Shown here: positions 1 through 8,290 of the stretch, in pieces
How positions within the stretch are numbered: position 1 is the first letter of the stretch
Layout: every line of letters starts with the position of its first letter
Assembly: GCA_035263125.1 (NCBI GenBank)
Contig: DATFRP010000324.1
Span: 32,444-96,443 of the forward strand
Reading direction: 5' to 3'
DNA: 64,000 nt
Origin: Gp6-AA40 sp035263125
GTDB lineage: Bacteria > Acidobacteriota > Vicinamibacteria > Vicinamibacterales > UBA2999
Notes under the pieces: model-generated
What the model saw: the letters and a program-made list of their open reading frames with translations, nothing else
What the model was told of the DNA's origin: nothing
Databases searched by the model: none
Program-made: the position numbers and the translations under genes

Positions 1-2
1 TG

Positions 3-1424
3 CTACCGATCGATTTCGAACCATCGTGCCCACACCCTCGAGAACTGAAACGGCGTCGGATGATTCCACACCGCATCGCGATGCAACTGGTCACGCAACC
101 AGTGCGCGTCGTCACTGGTGAGCGCGATCCGCTGACGCTCGAGCCACCCATCCACCGCCACCCATTCGGTGCGCTGCTCGGCAGCCGTCTGCCGCAGGTT
201 GTAGTGCGTGCCCGCTTCCCTGAACGCCCATCCGCACGACAGCATCGTCACCACCGCGATCGCAAACGCGGTGCGCGGTGGCGCGGCGGCCTGGAGCCAT
301 GCGCGCGACGCGACGTAGGTCGCCACGGCCAGGAAGGCACCCGCCGGGCTCATGATGATGTTCTTCGTGTAAGGGAAACTGATCACCGCATTGGCGGCGA
401 GCGCGATCAGAAAGAGCGCGACGATCCGTTCGTCGCGATCTAATGTGCGCGACAGGAATCGCGCACGTCTGGTCCACACGAACCATCCGATCAACGCCGT
501 TGATACCGTCGACGAAGCCACCGACACCGCCGTCCACCGGTCCACGCTGGCGCGCGTCAGCTCGTCGATGAATAGCCAGACTCCGCCCTTCGGCTCCGAG
601 AACAGGACCGTCGAGATCGAGCTGACCACGTTGTAGAGATAGAAGGGCCAGGCGCGTCCCTCGAAGCGCGCCATCAGCTGATTGGGCTCGAGAATTCCGA
701 ACCCGAAGCCCGAGGCGCGTTCGGCGAGCGAGGGCGAGCCGACGTGCAGCACGAACATCCGCACCACCATGTAGGCGACCAGGCACATCGTCATCGCGGC
801 GACCGCCGGACGAGACAGACCTCTCGCCCCGAGTCCGACCGCGGCCACGCACACCACCCACACGAGGATGCCTGACTCGAACGTGAGCACGCATCCGATG
901 AAAATCGCGAGCATCAGCGCGTCGGTATACCAACGCGCCCGATCACGCAGCGTCAGCCACGCGGCGAAGAGACAACCGATCGCGATCGTCAAAAAGGAAT
1001 TGATCGGGAACGCTTCGCGCACCATTGGCGCGAACGTGTGGGAGCCGGTGAGAATCGCGATCCCGAGCGGGACCAGTGCGGCATCGAGCGCGGTCTTCGG
1101 CCGCATCAGCGCGAGGCAGACCGCGATCAACATGACCACTTGTACGACGTGGATGCCGCGGAACCACACGTAGTACTGACCGTCCGAGAGCTCGTACACG
1201 AGCTTGATCTGCCCCCAGAGCAGGGGCCGCAGATAGGCGTGCTGCGTGAACTGGTCGCGGACGAGCGCCGCGAGCGTTGGCCGCTGCACCGCAAGCAGGT
1301 TGCCGAAGCTGTCGCTGACCTGCACGACGAGGCCGAGCAGGAAGTAGCCCAGCACCGCCGCGACCAGCAGACCATACGCGTACGACGCGATGGTCCATCG
1401 CCGATCTGCGGTCATCGATAACAC
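3..1424 (-). CDS. polytopic membrane protein, paralogue 1 of 3
   Basis: Integral membrane protein of 473 residues whose function I do not recognise. A first hydrophobic segment (about 12-33) leads into a loop holding QVSDS (35-39) and YLRP (64-67), followed by roughly ten more hydrophobic segments. REAFPIN lies at 136-142 and SEPKGG falls mid-protein. The proteins at 1893-3335 and 13495-14922 are paralogues, sharing REAFP(I/V)N, ESG-LV-V, a FYxYN segment and (S/A)EPxxG. An acidic residue in the first outer loop plus about eleven helices recalls GT-C glycosyltransferases or polysaccharide-modifying membrane enzymes, but no diagnostic motif is seen, so this is a guess. The start is GTG at 1424; an ATG nine bases downstream is equally possible. 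It is the last gene of the long leftward run, ten bases after the ankyrin-like gene. Confidence 0.8.
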   Translation of the reverse strand: MLSMTADRRWTIASYAYGLLVAAVLGYFLLGLVVQVSDSFGNLLAVQRPTLAALVRDQFTQHAYLRPLLWGQIKLVYELSDGQYYVWFRGIHVVQVVMLIAVCLALMRPKTALDAALVPLGIAILTGSHTFAPMVREAFPINSFLTIAIGCLFAAWLTLRDRARWYTDALMLAIFIGCVLTFESGILVWVVCVAAVGLGARGLSRPAVAAMTMCLVAYMVVRMFVLHVGSPSLAERASGFGFGILEPNQLMARFEGRAWPFYLYNVVSSISTVLFSEPKGGVWLFIDELTRASVDRWTAVSVASSTVSTALIGWFVWTRRARFLSRTLDRDERIVALFLIALAANAVISFPYTKNIIMSPAGAFLAVATYVASRAWLQAAAPPRTAFAIAVVTMLSCGWAFREAGTHYNLRQTAAEQRTEWVAVDGWLERQRIALTSDDAHWLRDQLHRDAVWNHPTPFQFSRVWARWFEIDR

Positions 1425-1434
1425 GGCGTCGGTT

Positions 1435-1908
1435 CTATTTCCACGGCCGCGTCACGCCATCGCACATCTCGGTCGCCGACTCCGGGCGATACCGATCGAG
1501 GGTGGCGCTCACGTCCTTATCGCCCTCGAGCGTCGCCAGGCACTTCAGATGGGTCCATGTCGCCGCATCAGGACGCGTGCGCGCCGAAAACAGAAGGACG
1601 TCGACAACCTCGGCACGACGCGCGGCGATACCAGCTTCAACCGGCGTCAGCTCGAGGCGATCGTTGGACAGCAGATCCGCGCGGATCTCTCGGCGCGCAT
1701 AGGGATCTTCGCCCCTCAGGATCAGCCGAACGATAGTACCGGGATCGCGGAGGACGGCGGCTTCCGACATGTTGATCGGCTCGACCCGCCACATCGGATG
1801 CGAGCCGCCGATCGCGAGAAGGATGACGATCGTCGTCCCGACACCGATGACGGTACCGGGGACTGCAGCGGCAGCCACCGGCAATATCGCGATCAGTCGC
1901 CGTACCAT
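1435..1908 (-). CDS. membrane-anchored ankyrin-like small protein 1
   Basis: A 157-residue protein with one N-terminal hydrophobic helix (about 5-28) followed by a soluble part resembling one to two degenerate ankyrin repeats: a TPVEAGIAARRAEVVDVLL-type helix pair preceded by a DPYA-like turn. The start is ATG at 1908, overlapping the last 16 bases of the membrane-protein gene 1893-3335, so translational coupling is likely. A homologue lies at 24547-25014, with the same layout (TM helix, charged linker, ALEASIWG-type ankyrin helix, then an LxCL segment). The function is unknown. The position directly behind a polytopic membrane protein suggests an accessory or scaffolding role at the inner membrane. 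A longer in-frame reading upstream of 1908 runs antisense-like through the membrane gene and was rejected. Confidence 0.65.
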   Translation of the reverse strand: MVRRLIAILPVAAAAVPGTVIGVGTTIVILLAIGGSHPMWRVEPINMSEAAVLRDPGTIVRLILRGEDPYARREIRADLLSNDRLELTPVEAGIAARRAEVVDVLLFSARTRPDAATWTHLKCLATLEGDKDVSATLDRYRPESATEMCDGVTRPWK

Positions 1909-3335
1909 CGTTCCTTCCACTCCGGCGCCAGTTGAATGTTCGGAATTGCGCGGTCGAGCGCGTCGCGTCTCAGCTTCTCGACGACCGCCAACGGCTTCGG
2001 GTCCTTCGGCCAGCGACCCTCGCGTTCCCATTGCAGATGCAGCTTCGCCCAATCGTTGCGTGTTCTGAACGCGTGTTCGTTGGCGATGAAGTGCACACCA
2101 GAACTCCGTACGGCCCAGGCCGTGCCGAGCGTGAACACCGCCCCAGAGACGAGGACCGCCCTGGCCGGCCCGCCGCCGCGGGCGAACTCGATGATTGCTC
2201 GCATGGCGGCGTAGACCGCGAACGCGTAGAAGGCGCCGCCCAGCGCCACGATGTCGTCCTTCGCGTACGAGAACGACAGTACCGCGTTGGCGAGAATGAC
2301 GGCACCCGCAACGATCGCGATCCGATCGGCGCGATCGAGCGGAGCGCGGCGCCGCCATCTCCAGATCATCGCTCCCGCTATCGCCAGCGTCATGGCAAGA
2401 GAGGAGCCGACCGCCAGGTAGGCCAGCGGCTTCACGTCGCTCTGGCTCCATGCCCTGGTCGCCACGAACAGACCATCCCGCGGCTCTGACAACAACACCG
2501 ACAGCAGCGACACCACGATGTTGTAGGCGTAGAAGATCATCGGCGTGTTACCGAATCGCTCCTGCACCTCGTTGCGCTCGAGCCGCTCGAACAGAAAGCC
2601 GGCGCTACGTTCGGTCAGCGATGGCAGGCCGGTGTGGAGATATGAGAATCGCAGGAAGAAGTACCCGCCCAGGAGAAAGGTCACCACCACCACGCCGCGG
2701 GTCGAGACGCCACGCAGACCGCATAGCCACGCCGCAACGATCACGACCCACACCAGGATCCCAGACTCGAGTGTCAGGGAGGCACACACCAGAGTGACCG
2801 CAGCGAGCACATCGGCCCACCAGCCGCCGCGCGACAGCGACAGATTCAGCGCCACCAGCGCAAACACGGCAATCTCGAGGAAGTGGTTGATCGGGAATGC
2901 TTCTCGCAGAAAACCGAGGAACGTATGCAAACCGGTGAGCACCGTCAGCGCAAAGACGGCAGCGGCAGCATCCGATCCGGACGTCACCGGCAGCGCGCGC
3001 GCAAAGAGCATGATCAGGGTGACGATCAACACGACGTGCACACCTCGATACGCCGCCGTGTAGTGCCCCTGCGACAGATCGAACACGGCCTTGATCTGCG
3101 CGATCCGCAGCGGCCGGAGATACGCCGTCGATCCCATCGCGTGACGGAAAGATTCGGTGACCGATGGCGAGGCCTGCGCATCGAGGATCTCCTGCAACGA
3201 GTCGGATACCTGCACCGGCATACGCCACATGTCGTACGCGATCGACACTGCCAGCACCGCAGCGAACGCCATGACGAGCGCGCGCCCCCGATTCACCGGA
3301 GGCGCGGGGCGCGTTACCTCGGTGGTGACGTCCAC
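1893..3335 (-). CDS. polytopic membrane protein, paralogue 2 of 3
   Basis: A 480-residue membrane protein of the same unnamed family as 3-1424. It has a short cytoplasmic N-terminus (about 1-17), a first helix at about 18-36, QVSDS at 42-46, AYLRPL near 71-76, REAFPIN at 144-150, and SEPRDG in the second half before a SYAKDDI segment. About eleven hydrophobic stretches are visible. The start is GTG at 3335, four bases after the methyltransferase stop; its 3' end overlaps the ankyrin-like gene by 16 bases. A ligase, flippase-like or GT-C role in surface glycan assembly is plausible from context but unproven. Confidence 0.8.
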   Translation of the reverse strand: MDVTTEVTRPAPPVNRGRALVMAFAAVLAVSIAYDMWRMPVQVSDSLQEILDAQASPSVTESFRHAMGSTAYLRPLRIAQIKAVFDLSQGHYTAAYRGVHVVLIVTLIMLFARALPVTSGSDAAAAVFALTVLTGLHTFLGFLREAFPINHFLEIAVFALVALNLSLSRGGWWADVLAAVTLVCASLTLESGILVWVVIVAAWLCGLRGVSTRGVVVVTFLLGGYFFLRFSYLHTGLPSLTERSAGFLFERLERNEVQERFGNTPMIFYAYNIVVSLLSVLLSEPRDGLFVATRAWSQSDVKPLAYLAVGSSLAMTLAIAGAMIWRWRRRAPLDRADRIAIVAGAVILANAVLSFSYAKDDIVALGGAFYAFAVYAAMRAIIEFARGGGPARAVLVSGAVFTLGTAWAVRSSGVHFIANEHAFRTRNDWAKLHLQWEREGRWPKDPKPLAVVEKLRRDALDRAIPNIQLAPEWKERWYGD

Positions 3336-3339
3336 CGCG

Positions 3340-4020
3340 TCATGCCTCGCGAGACGGCATCAGCTTCTCCAGCACGAGCACCCGTCCCTTTCGACCCCAA
3401 TCCATGAGGTTCTCCAAATCCGGCCGCGAACGGCACCCCTCGAGCACGAACATCAGCCGCAGCATGTCCTTGTTGAGCAGCGTGATGTGCGACGGATCGA
3501 CGTCGAACTGCGTGGTGAAGTCGAGCAGGCTCGCCGGCTCGGGGTGGAACCGCGTCGTAACGTAGATGAACTTCGACGTCATGCGCACCATGTTCGCCAC
3601 GGCCTGCCGCACCTGCAGCACCGTCAGATGCTCGAGCACCTCGCGGCAGATGACGAGATCGTAGGCGTTCGCCGGCTTCAGGGTCGGATCGGTCACTTCG
3701 CCGATGACGATGCGATCACGTACTTCGGGCGTGGCGATGCGCAGGCTGCTCTCCGCGAAGTCGACGCCTTCGACGTTCACGCCAAGCTCCCACAGCAGGT
3801 GCATCAGCGCGCCGGGACCGCAGCCCAGGTCGAGCGCCTTTGCGGGCTGAAACACATCGCGGATCAGCACCGGGTTCTTGGCCTCGATCCGCCGCCGGGT
3901 TTCGAGCGAGTAGTTGTTGCCCTCGTCCCGCCATTCCCCGGTGAAGTACTCGGAGTCGTAATGACCCGACGTGACCGCCTGCTGTGAGAGGACGCGCGAC
4001 TCGAATTCAGTGATGTTCAT
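3340..4020 (-). CDS. SAM-dependent methyltransferase
   Basis: A 226-residue class I methyltransferase. Motif I is LDLGCGPG at 63-70, followed by an acidic strand end (GVDFAE) and a motif near 115-125 (YDLVICREVLEHL) typical of UbiE/Methyltransf_11-type enzymes. It probably methylates a sugar or sugar nucleotide of the locus; the substrate cannot be read from sequence. The ATG at 4020 overlaps the TGA of the upstream nucleotidyltransferase as ATGA, indicating coupled translation. The C-terminal third (about 150-226) has no catalytic motif that I recognise and ends in a basic tail. Confidence 0.85.
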   Translation of the reverse strand: MNITEFESRVLSQQAVTSGHYDSEYFTGEWRDEGNNYSLETRRRIEAKNPVLIRDVFQPAKALDLGCGPGALMHLLWELGVNVEGVDFAESSLRIATPEVRDRIVIGEVTDPTLKPANAYDLVICREVLEHLTVLQVRQAVANMVRMTSKFIYVTTRFHPEPASLLDFTTQFDVDPSHITLLNKDMLRLMFVLEGCRSRPDLENLMDWGRKGRVLVLEKLMPSREA

Positions 4021-4463
4021 GGTTGGCTCTGCAGATCTCTCGTGAACTGCTGAAGGATGCGGCTCGATGAATCCAGTACCGTGTCCAGGTAAACAACGTC
4101 GATTCCGTGCGCTGCGCAGATCGTCGCCTGATCCGGCGGCAGCCGTCCGACCCAGTCCTTCCCCTTGACGTAATAGCGCGGCCGCAGCTCGCGCAGGATC
4201 GTCTCGGTATCGAATTGGTTGATGTGCGTGTAGGTGATGAAGCGTATGGCGTCGACAATGATCGCGCGATCGGCTTCAGGCAGCAGCGGCGGATGCTTGG
4301 TGCGCACGTAGCGGTCCGACGCCACGTTGCAGAGCAGCGGCACGCCGAGCGAGGTCGCGGCCCGAAAGTACTCAATGTGACCGCGGTGCAGCGGATCGAA
4401 GGCGCCATCGACCATCGCCACCGACCCGCGATACTCTTTGAGCTGATCGAACGTGATGATCAC
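4017..4463 (-). CDS. cytidylyltransferase-like nucleotidyltransferase
   Basis: A 148-residue protein of the HIGH-type nucleotidyltransferase superfamily (RfaE2/HldE C-terminal, TagD). GAFDPLHRGH at 20-29 gives the HxGH nucleotide-binding signature. VKGKDWVG near 99-106 matches the substrate-loop region of heptose-phosphate adenylyltransferases, and SSSRI at 132-136 stands in for the STTxI motif. It should transfer an NMP to a sugar- or polyol-phosphate for the polysaccharide. The start is GTG at 4463, overlapping the epimerase stop as GTGA; a longer frame to an ATG at 4550 would overlap the epimerase by 91 bases and is rejected. Heptose, glycerol or ribitol phosphate as substrate cannot be distinguished. 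Confidence 0.8.
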   Translation of the reverse strand: MIITFDQLKEYRGSVAMVDGAFDPLHRGHIEYFRAATSLGVPLLCNVASDRYVRTKHPPLLPEADRAIIVDAIRFITYTHINQFDTETILRELRPRYYVKGKDWVGRLPPDQATICAAHGIDVVYLDTVLDSSSRILQQFTRDLQSQP

Positions 4464-5596
4464 GACTTCACGAGCAGTCCCTTCTGCGCCAGCTCCCCAA
4501 GCGCCCGATCGAAGAAGTCGGTCGCCACGTCGGGCGTCGTCTTCGCCCACTCGACCAGCTCGCTGAACCCGGTCTCGAGTGAAACCTTCGGCCGGAATCC
4601 CAGCGCCGTTCGCGCGCGCATGATGTCGGCGGTGTTGTGGCGGATGTCGAACTTGCGACCGGTCTGCGTGATCGCAGGGTCGATCGACGTGCCGAGAATG
4701 CGGTTCAGCATTCGGGCGATGGCAAGAATCGTCACCGTCTCACCCGAGCCGACATTCACCGGCAGGTAATCGGCGCCCGACGTCTCGATCATCAGCACGA
4801 GACAGTCGACGACGTCGTGGATCGAGACGAAGTCGCGAAGCTGGCCGCCATCTTCGAAGACGACCGGCTGCTTGCCGTTGAGCAGCCGACTGAGCCAGAT
4901 CGCAGCGACGCCGGCATAGGGGTTGCTCAAACTTTGCCGCGGCCCGTAGACGTTGAAGAAGCGCGGTGCGACCGACGGAATCCCATACGTTTTTCCGATG
5001 AGCAGTACCATCTCTTCCTGGTGGTACTTCGTCATCGAGTAGATGTTGTCGCGATAGAGCGGCTTGTCCTCCGGCGTTGGAATGGACGCGACGTGTGCAC
5101 CACACTCCGGACACCGCTGCTCCCAGTCTCGCGCCGCGAGCTGCTGTTCCGGCCGGATCGTCGGCGCGACGACGCCATGCGTGGCACAGCGATACGCGCC
5201 CTCGCCATACACCCCGATCGACGAAGCCACGAGCACCTTCTCGACGTGATGCTTCGCGTTCACCAGAATGTCGAGCAGCAGTGCCGTGCCGCGCGTGTTC
5301 ACATCGACGTAGCGATCGACCTGATACATGCTCTGCCCGACGCTCACAGCGGCGCCGAAGTGCACCACCGCGTCCGACTCGAGCACGAGCGGCTCGAACA
5401 CGGAGCGGTCCCGCACGTCGCCACGCACGTAGGTCGCTTTCGGGTTGGCGTATGACGGCCAGGTGCCGGATCGATGCACCTGTGGCTCGAGGCTGTCGAG
5501 CACCGTGACGCGATATTCGCGCGCCACGAGCGCATCGACGAGATGCGATCCGATGTAACCAGCACCACCGGTGACGAGAATGTGCCGAATGCTCAT
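4460..5596 (-). CDS. NAD-dependent sugar epimerase (SDR), zinc-ribbon type
   Basis: An extended short-chain dehydrogenase/reductase of 378 residues. The NAD-binding GGAGYIG is at 10-16, a VASSIGVYG segment at 123-131 supplies the catalytic Ser region, and YSMTK at 186-190 gives the Tyr/Lys pair. Between them lies an insertion with Cys137, Cys162 and Cys165 (CPECG), a likely metal-binding knuckle. From memory, this insertion occurs in dTDP-L-rhamnose 4-epimerase (WbiB-like) and related enzymes rather than in ordinary GalE. The expected role is 4-epimerisation of a nucleotide-activated sugar for the surface glycan. The ATG start at 5596 lies 45 bases after the preceding gene, and its stop is coupled to the nucleotidyltransferase start. 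UDP-glucose or UDP-glucuronate as substrate cannot be excluded. Confidence 0.85.
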   Translation of the reverse strand: MSIRHILVTGGAGYIGSHLVDALVAREYRVTVLDSLEPQVHRSGTWPSYANPKATYVRGDVRDRSVFEPLVLESDAVVHFGAAVSVGQSMYQVDRYVDVNTRGTALLLDILVNAKHHVEKVLVASSIGVYGEGAYRCATHGVVAPTIRPEQQLAARDWEQRCPECGAHVASIPTPEDKPLYRDNIYSMTKYHQEEMVLLIGKTYGIPSVAPRFFNVYGPRQSLSNPYAGVAAIWLSRLLNGKQPVVFEDGGQLRDFVSIHDVVDCLVLMIETSGADYLPVNVGSGETVTILAIARMLNRILGTSIDPAITQTGRKFDIRHNTADIMRARTALGFRPKVSLETGFSELVEWAKTTPDVATDFFDRALGELAQKGLLVKS

Positions 5597-5641
5597 GCGC
5601 GATAGTCGGTCAAGTAGGGCGAGCCGTGGTCGACTCGCCGT

Positions 5642-6652
5642 TCAGTGGGTGAGAGCTGCTGCCGTGTGCGTCGTCGATCGAACATCGAGAAAGCCGTCCT
5701 TCCCGATCGCACGAAACGCTGATTGCGCCATCAGCAGATGGCGTTTCGAGTAGCCGTCGGGATCGTCGTAGAAGGCCAGAGCGCGCACGCCGAGAAACGG
5801 CGCCAGATAGGAGAATCCCCCATAGGTGCCGACGAACCGCGAGGCGCCGGCCACCACCGCATTCTGCATCGCGAGGTTGTCCTGGGCGCGGATGTCGGAA
5901 GGCATGGTCTTGACCCCATATGCCGCGGGATCATCGTGCGCATGGTCGTCGAGGTGAAGACCGGTCGCGAGTGAGATCACCGGCCCATCCGCGGCCAGCA
6001 CATGGAGCGTCTCGCGCACGAACGCGCGGTTGCGTTCGGTCGCGGGGAAACACTCGTTGAAATAGAACTTCACGGCGGTATATGGCTGCGAGGGCAGCTC
6101 GACGCTGCTCGCCGACGCCTCGAGCTCGCAGTAGCGCGCGCGCTGGTGCACCCACCTGTCGCCGACATGGCCCCACCAGAACGGGTTGAACAACGTAAAC
6201 ATGCTCGACGGGTGCAGCATGCTGCGACTGCGCACGTCTGTCGTCAGCTCGCGCAGGAGATCGTGCTCGAATGCCATCACCCGCGTCTGCTTCTGCTCAC
6301 CGTTTGCCGTCACCCGCTCATCATGGTGTCGTCTGAACTCTTCCGGACTGAGGTAATCGAAGATCTCGCGATAATTGGCGGCAAATGGCCGATACCACGC
6401 CGCGGTTCCGCCGCGCGACACCACCAGGAGCCGCTCGGGCGCGACCTGAAACGCCTCGGCGAACCAGCGAAGGAACGGAACCCAATACAGCAGCTCGAAC
6501 CCGACCTCGCCGAGCCAGGGCCCGGCGACGATCGTGTCGCCGGCCGAGGCGAGCCGCTCGAGGTCTCGATCGAGACGCCTCCCCTGCATGCGCGCCAGCT
6601 GCGCGCTGACACGATGCCGGACCGGCCGGGGCACGAGTCGACGAACCTTCAC
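5642..6652 (-). CDS. family 2 (GPWxxEVGFE) protein, stand-alone copy
   Basis: A 336-residue protein of a family that I do not recognise by name, seen four times in this window. The signature GPWLGEVGFELLYWVPF begins at residue 44, followed by VVSRGGTAAWY, AVKFYFNE, an LDDH motif, and a C-terminal VAGASRFVGTYGG segment (FVGTYGG at 273-279) that looks like the acceptor or nucleotide-binding loop of a GT-B C-terminal Rossmann domain. I infer a glycosyltransferase or close relative. The GTG at 6652 is chosen because a GGAG at 6660-6663 lies seven bases upstream and it starts one base after the neuA stop; the in-frame ATG at 6694 has no visible ribosome site and would overlap neuA. Unlike the other three copies, it has no family 1 partner next to it. 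Confidence 0.7.
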   Translation of the reverse strand: MKVRRLVPRPVRHRVSAQLARMQGRRLDRDLERLASAGDTIVAGPWLGEVGFELLYWVPFLRWFAEAFQVAPERLLVVSRGGTAAWYRPFAANYREIFDYLSPEEFRRHHDERVTANGEQKQTRVMAFEHDLLRELTTDVRSRSMLHPSSMFTLFNPFWWGHVGDRWVHQRARYCELEASASSVELPSQPYTAVKFYFNECFPATERNRAFVRETLHVLAADGPVISLATGLHLDDHAHDDPAAYGVKTMPSDIRAQDNLAMQNAVVAGASRFVGTYGGFSYLAPFLGVRALAFYDDPDGYSKRHLLMAQSAFRAIGKDGFLDVRSTTHTAAALTH

Positions 6653-6653
6653 G

Positions 6654-7364
6654 TCAACGCTCCGCAAGCCGGCGTTCCGCGGCCACCCAGTCATCCGATG
6701 AATCGATCGACAGCGAGTCGTGCGCGTCGATCACCAGAGGCTCGCACCGCTCGCCGTAGATGTTCCCGTACCGTTCGAGCGTCGTGCGCCAAAAGGCATA
6801 GACAGTGCCGTCGCGCGAGTAGGCCGGCCTCGCATCCTGGCGTCGTGTCACCCGCGCCCCTTCGGGAAGAAACGGCTTCAGCTGTCCGCCTTCGATCTTC
6901 ATCACGTAGTCGGGCGACAGATGCTTCGGCACCTCGACGACGGTCACGACCGAGTCGGCCTTCGAGCTGCGCAGCCGGTCGATCACGTCGCGAATGTGAG
7001 CGGGACGCCGCAGTGGAGACGTCGGTTGCAGCAGCACGATCGCATCCGCAACCCAGCCATCCGCCGCCAGCGTCTCGACCGCATGACGCACCACAGCCAG
7101 CATCGGCGTGTCGTCTTCGGCAAGATGTGCCGGCCTCATGAACGGCACCTCGAGTCCGCAGCGCCGGCCGGCATCGGCGATCGCTTTTGAATCGGTCGAC
7201 AGGATCGTGCGGTCGAGCACGCCTGACTCGCGCGCGGCGAGTGCCGTGTATTCAATCAACGGGCGTCCCGCAAGCGCCTTGACGTTCTTGCCCGGCAGAC
7301 CCTTCGATCCCGCCCGCGCCGGGACAAGGCCCAGTGTCATATTCATGACTGCGCGCGAACTCAT
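6654..7364 (-). CDS. neuA: CMP-nonulosonate synthetase (NeuA), copy 1
   Basis: Acylneuraminate cytidylyltransferase of 236 residues. It couples CTP to a nonulosonic acid (sialic, legionaminic or similar) to give the CMP-sugar donor. VPARAGSKGLPGKN at 14-27 is the CTP-binding loop of the family; the mid-region has LQPTSPLRR, and the C-terminus has a D-SLSIDSSDDW segment near the metal-binding acidic residues. The start ATG at 7364 overlaps the methyltransferase stop as ATGA; internal ATGs at 7346 and 7340 are alternatives. Length fits the family (about 225-240). A second copy is at 29486-30172. Neighbours neuC and neuB make the pathway assignment secure; the exact sugar is not. Confidence 0.92.
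   Translation of the reverse strand: MSSRAVMNMTLGLVPARAGSKGLPGKNVKALAGRPLIEYTALAARESGVLDRTILSTDSKAIADAGRRCGLEVPFMRPAHLAEDDTPMLAVVRHAVETLAADGWVADAIVLLQPTSPLRRPAHIRDVIDRLRSSKADSVVTVVEVPKHLSPDYVMKIEGGQLKPFLPEGARVTRRQDARPAYSRDGTVYAFWRTTLERYGNIYGERCEPLVIDAHDSLSIDSSDDWVAAERRLAER
6660..6663 (-). promoter_or_regulatory. ribosome binding site deciding the 6652 start
   Basis: On the minus strand GGAG sits seven bases before the GTG at 6652, inside the last codons of neuA. It supports this GTG over the upstream ATG at 6694. Confidence 0.55.
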
Positions 7365-8290
7365 CCAGGGCGCGGGGCGTTCTGCACGAAGCGCACTTCC
7401 TTGAACATGGCATCGACGGCTGCCGGATCGGGCAACGCGCCAGATACCGGGTCCGCCGGGCGGCACAGATAACTCACGTGGAGGTGATCAGTGGCATAGT
7501 CGGCGCGAAGAATATCGAGCCCCCCGCGTTGCAGGTACGCCGACATCGTGTCCTGCGTGAGGTAGTACGGATGATCGATTTTCGTGGCGTCCTCGATCGA
7601 CCAGTTCCGGAGGTATGCCGCCCTGAAGTCGACGATGTCGATGAAGAGCCTTCCCTGGGCGGTCAGCAGCTGCCGCACTCTTGTGAGTGTGCCGGCGACG
7701 TCGAGCAGGTGATCGACGGTCTGGCAGATCAGCACGACATCGAAGCGCCGGTCGCCGAAATCGTATTCCTCGACCAGCCCGGTTATCGTCTCGAGGCCGA
7801 ACGCTTTCGCCTGCTCCACTTCGAGCGGCGCCGGATCGATGAGCGTCCCTGCCAGTCCGAACGCCTTCGCGAAGTGGCCGGCCACCACTCCGGTCGACCC
7901 GCCGATGTCGAGCATCGTTTTGAGGGAGGCGCCCTCGAAGAACGGCTGCACGAATGCTGCTCGCTGAGCGGCGTATTCCCGCTGCTCGGCCTGAATCGTT
8001 TTCGCATCGATCAGGCGCCCATGGAACGCACTCACCAGCGGCCGATAGATGCCGTCGTAGAAGCGTCCGTACGCGTGCGCAGTCATACGCGGATTGAGAA
8101 ACACCAATCCGCAGCGGTTGCAGGCCGACGCCTGCGCCGGATAGCCGTAGCGATCGCGATGGGTCAGCGTGACCAGGTGCGATCCGCCGCACAGGTTGCA
8201 CGTCGTCAGGTGATCGCGAGGCTGCGCCGTATAGTCGTATCCGAGTGCCGCGATGCGCTGCTTGCGATCGGCAGGAATGGCTGTGAGCAT
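7361..8290 (-). CDS. zinc-ribbon SAM methyltransferase
   Basis: A 309-residue methyltransferase with an N-terminal four-cysteine zinc knuckle (Cys31, Cys34, Cys57, Cys60; CNLCG and CNRCG) followed by a Rossmann domain with motif I LDIGGSTG at 127-134. The layout is that of C- or O-methyltransferases acting on nucleotide sugars and of related bifunctional proteins. TVDHLLD near 205-211 is the acidic post-motif region. It sits between neuC and neuA, with a TGATG overlap to neuC (one base) and ATGA to neuA, so it may modify the nonulosonate or its precursor, although this is only positional inference. A frame extending upstream of 8290 runs through neuC and was excluded. Confidence 0.82.
   Translation of the reverse strand: MLTAIPADRKQRIAALGYDYTAQPRDHLTTCNLCGGSHLVTLTHRDRYGYPAQASACNRCGLVFLNPRMTAHAYGRFYDGIYRPLVSAFHGRLIDAKTIQAEQREYAAQRAAFVQPFFEGASLKTMLDIGGSTGVVAGHFAKAFGLAGTLIDPAPLEVEQAKAFGLETITGLVEEYDFGDRRFDVVLICQTVDHLLDVAGTLTRVRQLLTAQGRLFIDIVDFRAAYLRNWSIEDATKIDHPYYLTQDTMSAYLQRGGLDILRADYATDHLHVSYLCRPADPVSGALPDPAAVDAMFKEVRFVQNAPRPG

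Noticed and set aside
4464..4550. Upstream ATG start for the nucleotidyltransferase
   Set aside because: It would overlap the epimerase by 91 bases, while GTG at 4463 forms a standard GTGA overlap.
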